Shown here one piece after another: positions 18,756 to 27,141 of a stretch of DNA of 64,000 nt. This stretch comes from Streptomyces rishiriensis (GTDB lineage: Bacteria; Actinomycetota; Actinomycetes; Streptomycetales; Streptomycetaceae): NCBI RefSeq assembly GCF_003112535.1, contig NZ_BEWA01000012.1:558001-622000 (forward strand). Reading direction: 5' to 3'. The notes under the pieces were generated by a model. That model did no database searches, was not told where the DNA came from, and worked only from the letters and a program-made list of their open reading frames with translations. A program made the translations under genes and the position numbers. Positions within the stretch are counted from its first letter, which is position 1. The number at the start of each line of letters is the position of its first letter.

Positions 18756-19616
18756 GTGCTCTTCGGAATGGTGTGCGCCCTCGGCGCGGCGGTCTGCTTC
18801 GGTGCGGCGACGGTGTTGCAGGCGGTGGCGGCGCGGGCGGCCGTCGCCGAGGGAGGCGACGGGCGCGGCCCGGCGGGCGACGCGGCGCTGCTGCTGCGGG
18901 CCGTGCGCCAGTGGCGTTATGTGGCGGGACTGGGGCTGGACGGGCTGGGGTTCGTGTTCCAGATCGTCGCGCTGCGCTCGGTGCCGATCTACGCCGTGGG
19001 CGCGGCCCTCGCGTCGAGCCTCGCGGTGACGGCGGTGGTCGCCGCGCGGCTGCTGCACGTGCGGCTGAGCCGGACCGAGTGGGCGGCTGTGGCGGTGGTG
19101 TGCGCGGGGCTGGGGATGCTGGGGCTGGCCTCCGGCGCGGAGGGCGAGGAGAGCGGGCCGGCGGCTCTGCCGTGGGCGATGCTCGGCGCGGCGGTCGCGG
19201 TGCTGCTGCTGGGGCTGGTCGCCGGGCGGCTGCCCGAGCGGGGACGGGCGCTGACGCTGGGTCTCGGCGCCGGGTGCGGGTTCGGGGTGGTGGAGGTGTC
19301 GGTGCGGCTGATCGACTCGCTGTCCCCCGTGGACCTGCTCACCGACCCCGCCCTGTACGCCCTTCTGTTGGGCGGCGGGGCCGCGTTCCTGCTGCTGACC
19401 ACGGCCCTGCAGCGGGGGTCGGTGACGACGGCCACCGCCGGGATAGTGATCGGGGAGACGATCGGACCGGCGCTGGTCGGGGTGGTGTGGCTCGGGGACC
19501 GCACCCGGGAGGGGCTGGCCTGGCTGGCCGTGCTGGGGTTCGCGGTCGCCGTCGCGGGCGCGTTGGCGCTGGCCCGGTTCGGGGAGGCGCCCGAGACGTC
19601 GCCGGCGTCGGAGTGA
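18756..19616 (+). CDS. EamA/DMT-like integral membrane transporter
   Basis: A 286-residue protein with about nine or ten hydrophobic helices and an internal repeat typical of the drug/metabolite transporter superfamily. Examples are LFGMVCALGAAVCFGAATV at the start, YAVGAALASSLAVTAVVAARLL near the middle and GIVIGETIGPALVGVVWLGD near the end. The substrate is unknown. I chose the GTG at 18756; a TACAGT hexamer lies eight bases upstream and there is no ribosome-binding site, so the transcript is probably leaderless. An ATG four codons later is an alternative. It is divergent from the lipoprotein gene. Confidence 0.82.
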   Translation: MLFGMVCALGAAVCFGAATVLQAVAARAAVAEGGDGRGPAGDAALLLRAVRQWRYVAGLGLDGLGFVFQIVALRSVPIYAVGAALASSLAVTAVVAARLLHVRLSRTEWAAVAVVCAGLGMLGLASGAEGEESGPAALPWAMLGAAVAVLLLGLVAGRLPERGRALTLGLGAGCGFGVVEVSVRLIDSLSPVDLLTDPALYALLLGGGAAFLLLTTALQRGSVTTATAGIVIGETIGPALVGVVWLGDRTREGLAWLAVLGFAVAVAGALALARFGEAPETSPASE

Positions 19617-19646
19617 AGGGCGTCCCGTGGTCCCGGCCGCCCGTCC

Positions 19647-19685
19647 GCCGACGAATCGGAGGCGCGGTCGGGGTTTTCTTTTCCA
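19647..19685 (+). terminator. Possible terminator after the EamA gene
   Basis: An imperfect hairpin (CCGCCGA, a CGAA loop, then TCGGAGGCGCGG) is followed by GGGGTTTTCTTTTCC on the plus strand. The T-rich tail is unusual in this sequence and fits a terminator isolating the next operon. Confidence 0.4.
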
Positions 19686-19833
19686 TTCCCGCCGTGCGCG
19701 TGACCGTCCGCAAGGGTAACTGTCCACACGTGTGACGAGCCCCGCCCAAAGCCGCTTTTCGGACAGTCCGTCACAGGTCCGCAAGTTTGAAGAACCTGTG
19801 AACGCAAGCGCTCTCTCCTGCGTACTCGATGGT

Positions 19834-20412
19834 GTGACCAGTAATCCCGTCACCGTCACCGCCGCATATCGAGTGGTGCCGGGCCGAGAGGCCGACTTCC
19901 ATTCATGGGGGTGGGCCATGCTGGGCGCGAGCGCGCAGCAGCCCGGATTCCTGGGGGGCGGTGTCCTTGTCGACGGAGAGGCGGAATGGCATGTGGTCTA
20001 TCGCTTCGCGAGCGACGGCACGGCCCGCGCCTGGGAGGACTCCACGACCAAGTGGGAGTGGGACGAGCGGGCGCTGGGCATCGCCCGGCAGACGGACCGA
20101 AAAAGCGTGCCGGGCTCCAAGGCCTGGTTCGACTCCCAGAGCCCCGCACCGAGGACGCCGGCACCGCCGTCGAAATGGAAACTGTGGTTCGTGAATATGA
20201 GCGCGGTTTTCCCGCCGGTGCTCCTTTTCAATCTGATTGCGCTCCCCTACCTCGGCGGACTCAATCCGATTGTTCGCACACTGCTGCTCTGTCTGTGCGT
20301 GACGGCCCTCGTCACATGGATTCTCATGCCCCGCCTTCAGCGTTTCTTCAAGAAATGGCTGTATCCACCGCTCCAGGCGCTGCGCGGACGGCACAAACGA
20401 CGCACCGCGTAA
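19834..20412 (+). CDS. Membrane-anchored antibiotic biosynthesis monooxygenase (ABM)-like protein
   Basis: A protein of about 192 residues. The N-terminal 85 residues (VTVTAAYRVVPGREADFHSW, QQPGFLGGGV, then EWHVVYRFAS) form a ferredoxin-like ABM fold. Two C-terminal helices (AVFPPVLLFNLIALPYLGGL and RTLLLCLCVTALVTWILMP) and a basic tail anchor it in the membrane. ABM proteins oxidise or isomerise aromatic metabolites, but many members have unknown roles. The start is uncertain: I prefer the GTG at 19834; an in-frame GTG at 19732 would add 34 poorly structured residues. It is the first gene of the p-aminobenzoate cluster and is visibly less GC-rich than its neighbours, which suggests transfer. 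Confidence 0.75.
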   Translation: MTSNPVTVTAAYRVVPGREADFHSWGWAMLGASAQQPGFLGGGVLVDGEAEWHVVYRFASDGTARAWEDSTTKWEWDERALGIARQTDRKSVPGSKAWFDSQSPAPRTPAPPSKWKLWFVNMSAVFPPVLLFNLIALPYLGGLNPIVRTLLLCLCVTALVTWILMPRLQRFFKKWLYPPLQALRGRHKRRTA

Positions 20413-20442
20413 GCCGAAGAACGACCCTAGGGAGGTGGGCGG

Positions 20443-22752
20443 GTGAAGACCCTGCTCATCGACAATTACGACTCGTACACGTACAACCTGTTCCAGCTGA
20501 TCGCCGAGGTGAACGGCGAGGAGCCGGTGGTGGTCCTCAACGACGCCCCCGCGGACGCCGTCGCCGACCTCGCCGCGTTCGACAACGTGGTGGTGTCGCC
20601 CGGCCCCGGACATCCCGCGCGGACCCGGGACTTCGGCATCAGCGCCCGGGTGCTCGCCGAGGCCTCGGTGCCGGTGCTCGGCGTCTGTCTGGGTCACCAG
20701 GGCATCGCGCACGGGGAGGGCGCACGGGTGGCCGCCGCCCCGGAGCCCCGGCACGGTCATCTGTCGAACGTCCGGCACGACGGTCGCGACCTGTTCCAGG
20801 GGCTGCCGCAGAACTTCACCGCGGTGCGCTACCACTCGCTGGCCGTGCGCGAGCCGCTGCCCGACTCGCTGGAGGCCACGGCCTGGGCGGAGGACGGCGT
20901 CCTGATGGGGTTGCGGCACCGCGAACGGCCGCTGTGGGGCGTGCAGTTCCACCCGGAGTCGGTGCTGACCGAGTACGGCCACCGGATGCTCGTCAACTTC
21001 CGCAACCTGACGGCCGAGCGGGCCCGCAGACCGCGCACCAAGAACACCGCGGTGCCCTCGACGACGGCGGCCCTCCCGCGGACCGCCACGGCCCCCGTCC
21101 CGTTCCCCCGGCCCCGACGGTCCGCCCACCGCCTGCACACCCGCCGCATCGCCGAGGCGATCGACACCCAGGCCGCGTTCACGCGGATGTACGCCGGGTC
21201 GCCGCGGGCGTTCTGGCTTGACAGTTCCCGGGTCGAGGACGGCCTCTCCCGCTTCTCCTTCCTCGGCGACGACAGCGGACCGCTCGCCGAGTTCGTCCGC
21301 TACGACGTCGAAGCCGGCCGCTGCGAGATCGAGCGCGCCGGGCGGCCCACGCGCAAGGTCCGGGCGAGCGTCTTCGACTACCTCAAGCGGCAGCTGGCCA
21401 ACCGCCGCGTCGACGCCACCGGGCTGCCGTTCGACTTCACCGGCGGTTACGTCGGCTACTTCGGCTACGAGACGAAGGCCGACTGCGGCTCCCCGAACCG
21501 GCACCGCTCCGCCACCCCGGACGCCTGCTGGCTGTTCGCCGACCGGCTCATCGCGGTGGACCACCAGGAGGGGTTCACCTACGCGGTCTGCGTGGCCGAG
21601 GACACCCCGCAGGCCGGCCAGGAGGCCGCGGACTGGCTGGAGAGCACGCTGACCCGGCTGGCCGCGCTCCCCACCGAGCCCGCCCGCCCCCGCCGCACGC
21701 CGCGCATACCGGCCCCGGCCCAGCGAGGCGCCGGCCTCGCCGGCCGGGCCACGCTGCTCACCGGCGTCGCGGCCGGGCGCACCGCCCCCGCCGGCCCCCG
21801 CGACGCCGAGCCGCGTCCCGCCCCGGTCCCGGTCGGACCCGACGCCCCGGACGGGCTCAGGGGGGTCGAACCGTGGCTCGTGCGCGACCGGGAGACCTAC
21901 CTCGCGGACATCGCGGCCTGCCGAAGGGAGCTCGTCGCGGGCTCCAGCTACGAGATCTGCCTGACCGACGCGGCGCGTCTACCCGCCCCGGACGACGCGT
22001 ACGACTTCTACCGGGCGCTGCGCCGCGTCAACCCCGCCCCCTACGCCGCCTTCCTCAGGTTCGGCGACCTCGACGTGGCCGGCTCCTCGCCGGAGCGGTT
22101 CCTGCGGATCACCCGGGACGGCGTCGCCGAGGCCAGGCCCATCAAGGGCACCGCGCCGCGCGGCGCCGGAGAGGCGGAGGACGTCCGGCTGCGGGACGCG
22201 CTCGCCGCGGACGCCAAGACCCGCGCCGAGAACCTGATGATCGTCGACCTGCTCCGCAACGACCTGGGGCGGGTCTGCCGGACCGGCACCGTGCGGGTCT
22301 CCCGGCTCATGGCGACCGAGACGTACGCGACCGTGCACCAGCTCGTCTCCACCGTCGAGGGCCGGCTGCGCGAGGGCGTGGACGCGGTGGACTGCGTACG
22401 CGCCTGCTTCCCCGGCGGCTCGATGACCGGCGCGCCGAAGCTGCGCACGATGGAGATCATCGACGAGCTGGAGACCGAGGCCCGCGGCGTGTACGCGGGA
22501 GCCCTCGGCTATCTGGGCTGCAGCGGCGGCGCGGACCTCAACATCGTCATCCGCACCGCCGTCATGGCCGACGGCGTGCTGCAGCTGGGGGCCGGGGGCG
22601 CGATCGTCCTGGACTCGGATCCGGCCGCGGAGTACGAGGAGATGCTGCTGAAGACGGCCGCGCAGATGCGCGCCCTGCGCGAGCCCGCCGCGGACGCGGA
22701 TCCGGGGTCCGCGCAAGCCGCCGCCCAGGCCGGGAAGCAGGCCGCGCGATGA
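20443..22752 (+). CDS. pabAB: Fused aminodeoxychorismate synthase (PabA-PabB)
   Basis: A 769-residue bifunctional enzyme. Residues 1-190 are a class I glutamine amidotransferase with the nucleophile Cys in GVCLGHQG and the His-Glu pair in WGVQFHPES. A linker (about 195-240) leads to the chorismate-binding domain, whose catalytic core includes PIKGTAPRG, ENLMIVDLLRNDLG and CFPGGSMTGAPK. The Lys in PIKGT marks aminodeoxychorismate synthases; anthranilate synthases have Ala there. It should turn chorismate and glutamine into 4-amino-4-deoxychorismate. A Pro/Ala-rich insert sits near residues 405-465. The start is GTG with GGAGG upstream, and the gene overlaps the next ligase by ATGA. Confidence 0.92.
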   Translation: MKTLLIDNYDSYTYNLFQLIAEVNGEEPVVVLNDAPADAVADLAAFDNVVVSPGPGHPARTRDFGISARVLAEASVPVLGVCLGHQGIAHGEGARVAAAPEPRHGHLSNVRHDGRDLFQGLPQNFTAVRYHSLAVREPLPDSLEATAWAEDGVLMGLRHRERPLWGVQFHPESVLTEYGHRMLVNFRNLTAERARRPRTKNTAVPSTTAALPRTATAPVPFPRPRRSAHRLHTRRIAEAIDTQAAFTRMYAGSPRAFWLDSSRVEDGLSRFSFLGDDSGPLAEFVRYDVEAGRCEIERAGRPTRKVRASVFDYLKRQLANRRVDATGLPFDFTGGYVGYFGYETKADCGSPNRHRSATPDACWLFADRLIAVDHQEGFTYAVCVAEDTPQAGQEAADWLESTLTRLAALPTEPARPRRTPRIPAPAQRGAGLAGRATLLTGVAAGRTAPAGPRDAEPRPAPVPVGPDAPDGLRGVEPWLVRDRETYLADIAACRRELVAGSSYEICLTDAARLPAPDDAYDFYRALRRVNPAPYAAFLRFGDLDVAGSSPERFLRITRDGVAEARPIKGTAPRGAGEAEDVRLRDALAADAKTRAENLMIVDLLRNDLGRVCRTGTVRVSRLMATETYATVHQLVSTVEGRLREGVDAVDCVRACFPGGSMTGAPKLRTMEIIDELETEARGVYAGALGYLGCSGGADLNIVIRTAVMADGVLQLGAGGAIVLDSDPAAEYEEMLLKTAAQMRALREPAADADPGSAQAAAQAGKQAAR

Positions 22753-24323
22753 CGGTCTCGCGTACGCCCGGGCCCGGTCCGGTCGTCATCCCCGTCGCGG
22801 GGGTGCCGCGGCCCCGGTCGGTCGCCGACGACTCCACCGCCCCCGGCAACCTCGCCGCGTACCTGGCCGCGCTCGCCGAGCGGCGCGGGTGGGGCGGCCG
22901 GGCCGCGTTCCACCAGGGGCACCGGGCCTGGACCCACGGCGAGGTGCACGATCTCGGGGCGCGTGCGGGCCGGGTGCTCGCCGAGCACGGGGTGCGGCCC
23001 GGCGACCGGGTGCTCCTCGCGCTGCCCGACGGGATCGCCTGGGTGGCGGCCTTTCTCGGCGCGGCCCGGCTCGGGGCGGTCGCCGTCCTGGTCAATCCCG
23101 AACTGCCCGCCGCGGAGCACGCGTTCATGGCCGAGGACGCCGAGGCCGTGCTGTGCGTGACGGGGCCGGGCCTGGAGGACCGGTTCGCCGACCGGGTCCG
23201 GCTCGGCGCCGACCGGCTTCTCGCGCTCGCTCCGGCGGCCCGGCCCGCCCGCGCCCACCCGGTCGACGCGCACACGCCCCTGTACGTGCAGTACACCTCG
23301 GGCACCACGGGCCGGCCGAAGGGGGTCGTGCACACGCACGGCGACCCGAAGACGTACCACGACCTCATCGGCCGGCGGCTGCTGCGGATCACCGAGGCGG
23401 ACGTCACCCTCTCGGTGTCCAAGCTGTACTTCGCCTACGGCTTCGGCAACGCCTTCGTCTTCCCGCTCTTCTCCGGCTCCAGCGCCGTGCTGGTGGACCG
23501 GCGCCCGTCGCCCGCCGCCGTCGACGAGCTGGTCGCCCGGCACCGTGTCACCCTGCTCTACTCGGTGCCCTCGGCGTACGCGGCGCTGGTCGCCGACCGG
23601 GGCAGCGGGCACACGGCCTGCTTCGCCTCGGTGCGCGCGGCGGTGTCGGCCGGCGAGGGCCTGCCGGACGGCCTCGGCGCCCGGGTCGAGGAACTGCTCG
23701 GCGCGCCCGTGCTGGAGCAGATCGGCTCCACCGAAGCCGGCCACGCCTTCTGCGCCAACAGCCTGAACCACCACCGGCCCGGCACCGTCGGGCGTCCCGT
23801 GCCCGGGTTCGAGGTGGAGCTGCGCGACCGGGCCGGGCGGCCGGTGCCCGACGGCGCGGCGGGCGAGATGTGGGTGCGCGGGCCGACGGTGACGCGCGGC
23901 TATCTGAACCGGCCCGAGGAGACCGAGCGCACCCTGGCCGGCGGCTGGCTGGCCACCCACGACCGGGCGCGCCGCGAGCCGGACGGCTCCTACCGCCATC
24001 TGGGCCGCGCCGACGACATGGAGATGGTCGGCGGGATCACCGTCTCCCCGCTGGAGGTGGAGGCCGTCCTGCGGGCCCATCCGGCGGTGCGGGAGGTCGC
24101 GGTCGCCGCCGTCCCGGACGCGCGGGGCTCCAGCAGGCTGCGGGCCTTCGTCGTGCCCGAGGGCCGGATCCGCGCAGCCGCCCTGGAGACGGAGCTCGTC
24201 GCCCTGGCGCGTGATCGCCTCGCCGCCTTCAAGACGCCCAGAAGCGTCGTCTTCGTCACGTCCCTGCCCCGCACCGCCAGCGGAAAGCTCCGGCGCCATC
24301 TGGTCCGCCGGGGCGCGTGGTGA
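22749..24323 (+). CDS. Benzoate-CoA ligase-like acyl-adenylating enzyme, possibly for p-aminobenzoate
   Basis: A 524-residue member of the adenylate-forming superfamily. The P-loop is YTSGTTGRPKGVVHTH; FAYGFGNAFVFPLFSG is characteristic of benzoate-CoA and hydroxybenzoate-CoA ligases. GSTEAGH is the A5 motif, YRHLGRADDMEMVGG the hinge, and the catalytic Lys is in TASGKLRR. It should activate an aromatic acid as the adenylate and then the CoA thioester. Translational coupling to the PabAB gene makes p-aminobenzoate the leading substrate candidate. No carrier-protein domain is fused. The extended N-terminus (residues 1-35) is Pro-rich and probably disordered. Confidence 0.88.
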   Translation: MTVSRTPGPGPVVIPVAGVPRPRSVADDSTAPGNLAAYLAALAERRGWGGRAAFHQGHRAWTHGEVHDLGARAGRVLAEHGVRPGDRVLLALPDGIAWVAAFLGAARLGAVAVLVNPELPAAEHAFMAEDAEAVLCVTGPGLEDRFADRVRLGADRLLALAPAARPARAHPVDAHTPLYVQYTSGTTGRPKGVVHTHGDPKTYHDLIGRRLLRITEADVTLSVSKLYFAYGFGNAFVFPLFSGSSAVLVDRRPSPAAVDELVARHRVTLLYSVPSAYAALVADRGSGHTACFASVRAAVSAGEGLPDGLGARVEELLGAPVLEQIGSTEAGHAFCANSLNHHRPGTVGRPVPGFEVELRDRAGRPVPDGAAGEMWVRGPTVTRGYLNRPEETERTLAGGWLATHDRARREPDGSYRHLGRADDMEMVGGITVSPLEVEAVLRAHPAVREVAVAAVPDARGSSRLRAFVVPEGRIRAAALETELVALARDRLAAFKTPRSVVFVTSLPRTASGKLRRHLVRRGAW

Positions 24324-24373
24324 CCGGGTCCGGGCGCGCTTCGTCCGAGCGCCCTGCCGAGAGGAACAGCCAC

Positions 24374-25942
24374 ATGTCGCAGCACCCCCTGCTCGCCGAC
24401 CGCGGGTTCTACCTCGGCCCCCTGTTCCGGCGGGCGGCCGACCGCCACGGAGCCGTGTTCGTCACCCTGGACCGGCCGCTGGACACCCACCCCTCCCTGG
24501 GCGTCCACCTGGACTACCGGACACTGGCCGACCTGGTGGAGGAGCTGTCGGGCCGACTGTGGGCGGCCGGGGTGCGGCCCTCGGAGCGGGTGGCCGTCCA
24601 CAAGACGGACAACGTCGACATCGTGCTGCTGACCTGCGCGATATCCCGGATCGGCGCGGTGCCCGCGCTGCTCTCCCCGGGGCTGTCCGGTCCGGTCGTG
24701 GGGCAGCTGCTCGAACGGCTGCGGCAGCCCTGGCTGATCACCGACCGGGCCAAGCTGGAGGGGTCGCTGCACGGAGCCGGGACGTCCGTGCGGGGGATCC
24801 TGTCCGTGGACGACGCGCCCGGCGCCGAGCCGCTGAAGCAGTACGCCGGCGCGCGGCCGCCCGCGCCGGTGCGGCTGGATCCGCGCGAGCCCGCCCTGAT
24901 CACCCACAGCTCGGGCACCACGGGCGTGCCCAAGCTGGCCGTGCACTGCCCGAAAGCGATGTGGAACCGGCTCGTGCCGCAGAAGGCGATGGGACTGCCC
25001 ACCCGCGGCGAGACGGCCGCGCTGCACATGTCGTTCGCGCACTCGCGCTTCTACCACCTGCTCGGTGTGCTGCTGCACTTCGGCAGCCCGCTCGTGCTGA
25101 TCACCGACCCGGAACCGGCGGCCGTCGGACCGCTGCTGGCCCGCCACCGCCCCGGCATCGTCGAGACCCACCCCAACACCTTCGTGCTGTGGGAGGAGCT
25201 GGCCGACGCGCCCGGCGCCCCGCTGTCCCGGGTGAAGTCGTACGGCTCCACGTTCGACGCGATCCATCCGCGCACCGTGCGCCGGCTCCTGGGCGCGTCG
25301 ACCCGCCGGGCGCCCTGGCTGATCCAGCTGTACGGGCAGAGCGAGACGGGTCCGGTCGCGTTCCGGTGGTTCACCCGGCGCAGCGCGGAGCGCGCGGACG
25401 GCAGACGGGTCGGGATCGGGATCCCCGGCTTCACGCGGGTGCGGATCGCCGACGCCGAGGGACGACGGGTCCCGCCCGGCACGCCCGGGCGGATCGAGGC
25501 CCGCACCAGGGGGCGCATCCTCACCTACCTCGGCGCGCGGGAGCAGTACGACCGTCAGCTCGACGGCGGCTGGTGGCAGATGGGCGACCTGGGCTGCATG
25601 AACCGGTTGGGCGCGCTGCGTCTGATCGACCGCGAGGTGGACCGGATCGACTCGGTGCACAGCAACCTGGAGATCGAGGACACCCTGATGGAACGGCTGG
25701 AGGAGCTCCGCGAGGTGGTCGTCGTGGCCGGCGCGGACCGTGAGCCGGTGCCGGTGGTGTGCGTGCGCGGGGAGCAGCCGCTCGACCCGGAGCGCTGGCG
25801 GGCGGCCACGGCCGATCTGCCCGCGATGGCCGAGCCCCGGCAGTGGCGGTTCGAGGAGCTGCCGATGACGGCGACCTGGAAGGTGAAGCGGGTGGAGATC
25901 ACCCGCATGCTGACCGGGACGCCGCGGAGCGTGCGCGCGTGA
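24374..25942 (+). CDS. Second adenylate-forming enzyme (AMP-dependent synthetase/ligase)
   Basis: A 522-residue adenylate-forming enzyme distinct from its upstream neighbour. The P-loop is HSSGTTGVPKLAVH, the A5 region YGQSETGP, and the hinge is changed to RLIDREVDRIDSVHSN. The C-terminal lysine appears as TATWKVKR. The aromatic-CoA-ligase signature of the first ligase is missing, so it probably activates a different acid, such as a fatty or amino acid to be joined to the p-aminobenzoate unit. It starts at ATG 24374, with GAGAGGAA nine bases upstream, and ends overlapping the monooxygenase gene by GTGA. Confidence 0.85.
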   Translation: MSQHPLLADRGFYLGPLFRRAADRHGAVFVTLDRPLDTHPSLGVHLDYRTLADLVEELSGRLWAAGVRPSERVAVHKTDNVDIVLLTCAISRIGAVPALLSPGLSGPVVGQLLERLRQPWLITDRAKLEGSLHGAGTSVRGILSVDDAPGAEPLKQYAGARPPAPVRLDPREPALITHSSGTTGVPKLAVHCPKAMWNRLVPQKAMGLPTRGETAALHMSFAHSRFYHLLGVLLHFGSPLVLITDPEPAAVGPLLARHRPGIVETHPNTFVLWEELADAPGAPLSRVKSYGSTFDAIHPRTVRRLLGASTRRAPWLIQLYGQSETGPVAFRWFTRRSAERADGRRVGIGIPGFTRVRIADAEGRRVPPGTPGRIEARTRGRILTYLGAREQYDRQLDGGWWQMGDLGCMNRLGALRLIDREVDRIDSVHSNLEIEDTLMERLEELREVVVVAGADREPVPVVCVRGEQPLDPERWRAATADLPAMAEPRQWRFEELPMTATWKVKRVEITRMLTGTPRSVRA

Positions 25943-27129
25943 ACCCGGTCGTCGTCGTGGGCGCGGGCCCCGTCGGTCTGTCGGCGGCGCTCGCCCTGCG
26001 TGCGCGCGGACTGCCCGTCGTGCTGCTGGAGGCGGATGCCGAGGACCGTGAACGGCCGGGCAGCCGCGCCCTGTTCGTGCACCGCGAGACGCTCCGGCTG
26101 CTCGACGGGATGCGTCCCGGGCTCGCCGCCGAGATCTCGGCCTACGGGCGGACCTGGCACACCCGGCGGACCCTGTACCGGGGCCGCGAGGTGTACTCGC
26201 GCACCTTCCCTCCGCCGTCCGGCGCTCAGGCCGCGTTCCCGCCCTTCACCAGCCTGCGCCAGGTGGACACCGAGCGCTTTCTGCGCGCCGCCTGCGAGCG
26301 GGCCGGGGTCGTCTTCGAGTGGGACGCGCGCGTGCGCGGCGTGGACGTTGCGCCGGGCGAGGTCGTGGTGAGCGGCGAGGACGGCCGGGAGTGGCGCGCC
26401 GGACACGTCGTCGCCGCCGACGGGGCCCGCTCGGCGGTCCGGCGGGCGCTGGGCATCGCCATGGAGGGCGTCCGGGGCGAGGGCTTCCACGTCGTCGTGG
26501 ACGTGGCCGACGTGCCGGGCGGCGAACTGCCGCTGGAGCGGGTCTTCCACTACGAGCATCCGGGGGTGGGCGGCCGCAGCGTGATGCGGGTGCCGTTCAC
26601 CGGGGGCTTCCAGGTCGACCTGCAGTGCCGCGACGACGACGCGCAGGAGGCGTTCGGGACCGAGGAGGCCGTACGGCGCTGGCTGCCGGCGGTCGTGGGC
26701 GAGGGGTACGCCGACCGGATCCTGTGGGTGTCGACGTACCGCTTCCAGCGGTTGGTCGCCGCCTCGTTCACGGATTCCCGCCTGCGGGTGCTGCTCGTCG
26801 GCGAGGCGGCGCATCTGTTCCCGCCGTTCGGCGCGCGCGGCATGAACAGCGGGATCGCCGATGCTGCGGCGGCGGCCGGGGCCGTCGCGGCCGGGACCGA
26901 CGACGCCGTCGAGGCGTTCGCCGAGGCACGGCGCGCGGCGGGGCTGTTCAACAGCGCCGCCGCGGGGAGCGCCCTGGAGCATCTGCGGCCGACTCGCCGG
27001 AGCGTGCGGCTCCGGCAGCGGGCGGCGGCCGCGCTCGCGCCCGTGCTGCCGTCGTGCGGGTCGTGGCTGGAGCACGCGCCGTACGGGCCGCGCGGCGGGG
27101 CCCCCGCGGCAGCGGGCGGAAAGTACTGA
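25939..27129 (+). CDS. FAD-dependent aromatic monooxygenase (UbiH/PHBH type)
   Basis: A 396-residue single-component flavin hydroxylase. VVVGAGPVGLSAALALRARG is the Rossmann GxGxxG, AADGARSAVRRALG the DG motif that binds FAD and NAD(P)H, and VGEAAHLFPPFGARGMNSGIAD the GD motif with the FAD ribityl contact (GEAAH where most have GDAAH). This fold hydroxylates aromatic rings, and in some cases decarboxylates as it hydroxylates, as 4-aminobenzoate hydroxylase does. Overlap with the upstream ligase puts it in the same operon. A C-terminal tail of about 30 residues (WLEHAPYGPRGGA) is not part of the catalytic fold. The exact substrate is unknown. Confidence 0.88.
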   Translation: MNPVVVVGAGPVGLSAALALRARGLPVVLLEADAEDRERPGSRALFVHRETLRLLDGMRPGLAAEISAYGRTWHTRRTLYRGREVYSRTFPPPSGAQAAFPPFTSLRQVDTERFLRAACERAGVVFEWDARVRGVDVAPGEVVVSGEDGREWRAGHVVAADGARSAVRRALGIAMEGVRGEGFHVVVDVADVPGGELPLERVFHYEHPGVGGRSVMRVPFTGGFQVDLQCRDDDAQEAFGTEEAVRRWLPAVVGEGYADRILWVSTYRFQRLVAASFTDSRLRVLLVGEAAHLFPPFGARGMNSGIADAAAAAGAVAAGTDDAVEAFAEARRAAGLFNSAAAGSALEHLRPTRRSVRLRQRAAAALAPVLPSCGSWLEHAPYGPRGGAPAAAGGKY

Positions 27130-27141
27130 GAGGAGCAGACG

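Noticed and set aside
20443..22752. Anthranilate synthase or PhzE
   Set aside because: PIKGT in place of PIAGT and a downstream PabC-like gene favour aminodeoxychorismate synthase; no phenazine genes are nearby.
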